Below the pieces are notes generated by a model. The model ran no database searches and was not told the origin of the DNA. It was given only the letters and a program-made list of their open reading frames with translations. Position numbers and translations under genes: made by a program. Shown one piece after another: positions 5,437 to 5,800 of a stretch of DNA of 5,800 bases (the stretch's first letter is position 1; each line of letters opens with the position of its first letter). This DNA is from an uncultured Syntrophobacteraceae bacterium (lineage in GTDB: Bacteria; Desulfobacterota; Syntrophobacteria; Syntrophobacterales; Syntrophobacteraceae): NCBI GenBank assembly GCA_937889795.1, contig CALBZH010000502.1, forward strand, positions 1 to 5,800, written 5' to 3'.

Positions 5437-5756
5437 GTGAGCCGGATTGCGGACCGAAACATTCTCATTACGGGCGGGGCGAGCGGCCTTGGACGACTCA
5501 TCGCTCTCAAGGCAGCGGCGCTCGGTGGACGGGTTATCCTCTGGGATGTCAATGAGGCCAATTTGGATCGCGTGGCCCGCGAGATCGGGTCAATAGGTCG
5601 GCCGGTCATGGCCCGACGGTGCGATGTCTCCAATCGGGACGCCGTGTCCCTTGCCGCCCGTGAGGTGACGGAGTCTTTTGGGGCGCCAGATATCCTGGTC
5701 AACAATGCCGGCGTGGTCTCCGGACGGTCTTTTCTCGAATGCACGGATGCGGAGCT
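5437..5756 (+). CDS. Short-chain dehydrogenase/reductase, N-terminal half (3' truncated by adapter)
   Basis: About 106 genuine residues remain of a classical SDR of usually about 250. Seen are the Rossmann dinucleotide motif TGGASGLG (12-19), Asp37 at the end of the second strand (LWDVNE), CDVS with Asp63 at the adenine pocket, and ILVNNAG with NNAG at 89-92. An Asp at position 37 favours NAD(H) over NADP(H) in this family. The catalytic Ser, Tyr and Lys lie beyond the break and cannot be checked. The start is GTG 5437, 6 bases after AGGAGG. The apparent end DRKSVV and the TAG at 5776-5778 come from adapter sequence, not from the gene. The gene is 38 bases after the DUF2235 stop with no terminator between, so co-transcription is likely. 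The substrate is unknown. Confidence 0.9.
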
Positions 5757-5800
5757 AGATCGGAAGAGCGTCGTGTAGGGAAAGAGTGTAGATCTCGGTG
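5757..5800. other. Illumina sequencing adapter (artefact) at the contig end
   Basis: The last 44 bases begin AGATCGGAAGAGCGTCGTGT and continue through GGGAAAGAGTG to GATCTCGGTG. This matches, as I know it, the reverse complement of the Illumina TruSeq universal (P5-side) adapter. It is untrimmed read-through that was assembled onto the end. It supplies the false last codons and stop of the SDR frame. The true genomic boundary could be a base or two either side, because the first adapter bases may match the genome by chance. Confidence 0.97.

Noticed and set aside
5758..5778. Last codons and TAG of the SDR frame as a natural C-terminus
   Set aside because: They are translated from Illumina adapter sequence.
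1..5800. CRISPR array, tRNA or rRNA gene, insertion sequence or integrase
   Set aside because: No spaced direct repeats, cloverleaf, rRNA core sequence or transposase motifs were found on either strand.

Overview
This is a GC-rich bacterial chromosomal fragment, probably from a Gram-negative organism. Exported Gly/Tyr-rich proteins, a DUF2235 hydrolase, a VapBC-type module and GTG starts with strong AGGAGG sites would fit Nitrospirota, deltaproteobacteria-like or other proteobacterial genomes. The sequence contains no phylogenetic marker, so this is only an impression. The window looks like the end of an assembled contig: its last 44 bases (5757-5800) match the reverse complement of the Illumina universal adapter and are not biological.

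Left part (1-1137, + strand): the C-terminal part of a SUMF1/formylglycine-generating-enzyme-like protein, cut by the window start, is followed by a small exported Gly/Tyr-rich protein. That protein has an excellent ribosome binding site at 706-711 and a possible sigma-54 promoter at 614-630. It ends in a textbook intrinsic terminator at 1110-1137.

Middle (1290-2284): a minus-strand type II toxin-antitoxin operon encodes an 81-aa ribbon-helix-helix antitoxin followed by a 139-aa PIN-domain (VapC-like) toxin. Their ATGA overlap couples the two genes. The operon has its own promoter with a nested dyad over the -10 region. Beyond it, the shared region between the operon and the diverging transporter gene carries two adjacent perfect palindromes (2053-2065 and 2070-2084).

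Right part (2286-5756, + strand): a complete 12-TM-type MFS exporter of the MFS_3/EntS-like class is followed by a 516-aa DUF2235 alpha/beta-hydrolase. The hydrolase C-terminus resembles the PA-IL (LecA) galactose-lectin fold, including most of the calcium-loop residues. Next, 38 bases downstream, comes the N-terminal half of an SDR oxidoreductase, interrupted by adapter sequence.

The genes do not form one obvious pathway. The DUF2235 and SDR genes may be co-transcribed, and the TA operon and the MFS gene are divergent neighbours. The most interesting biological item is the DUF2235-lectin-like fusion. I see no clear new multi-gene system.
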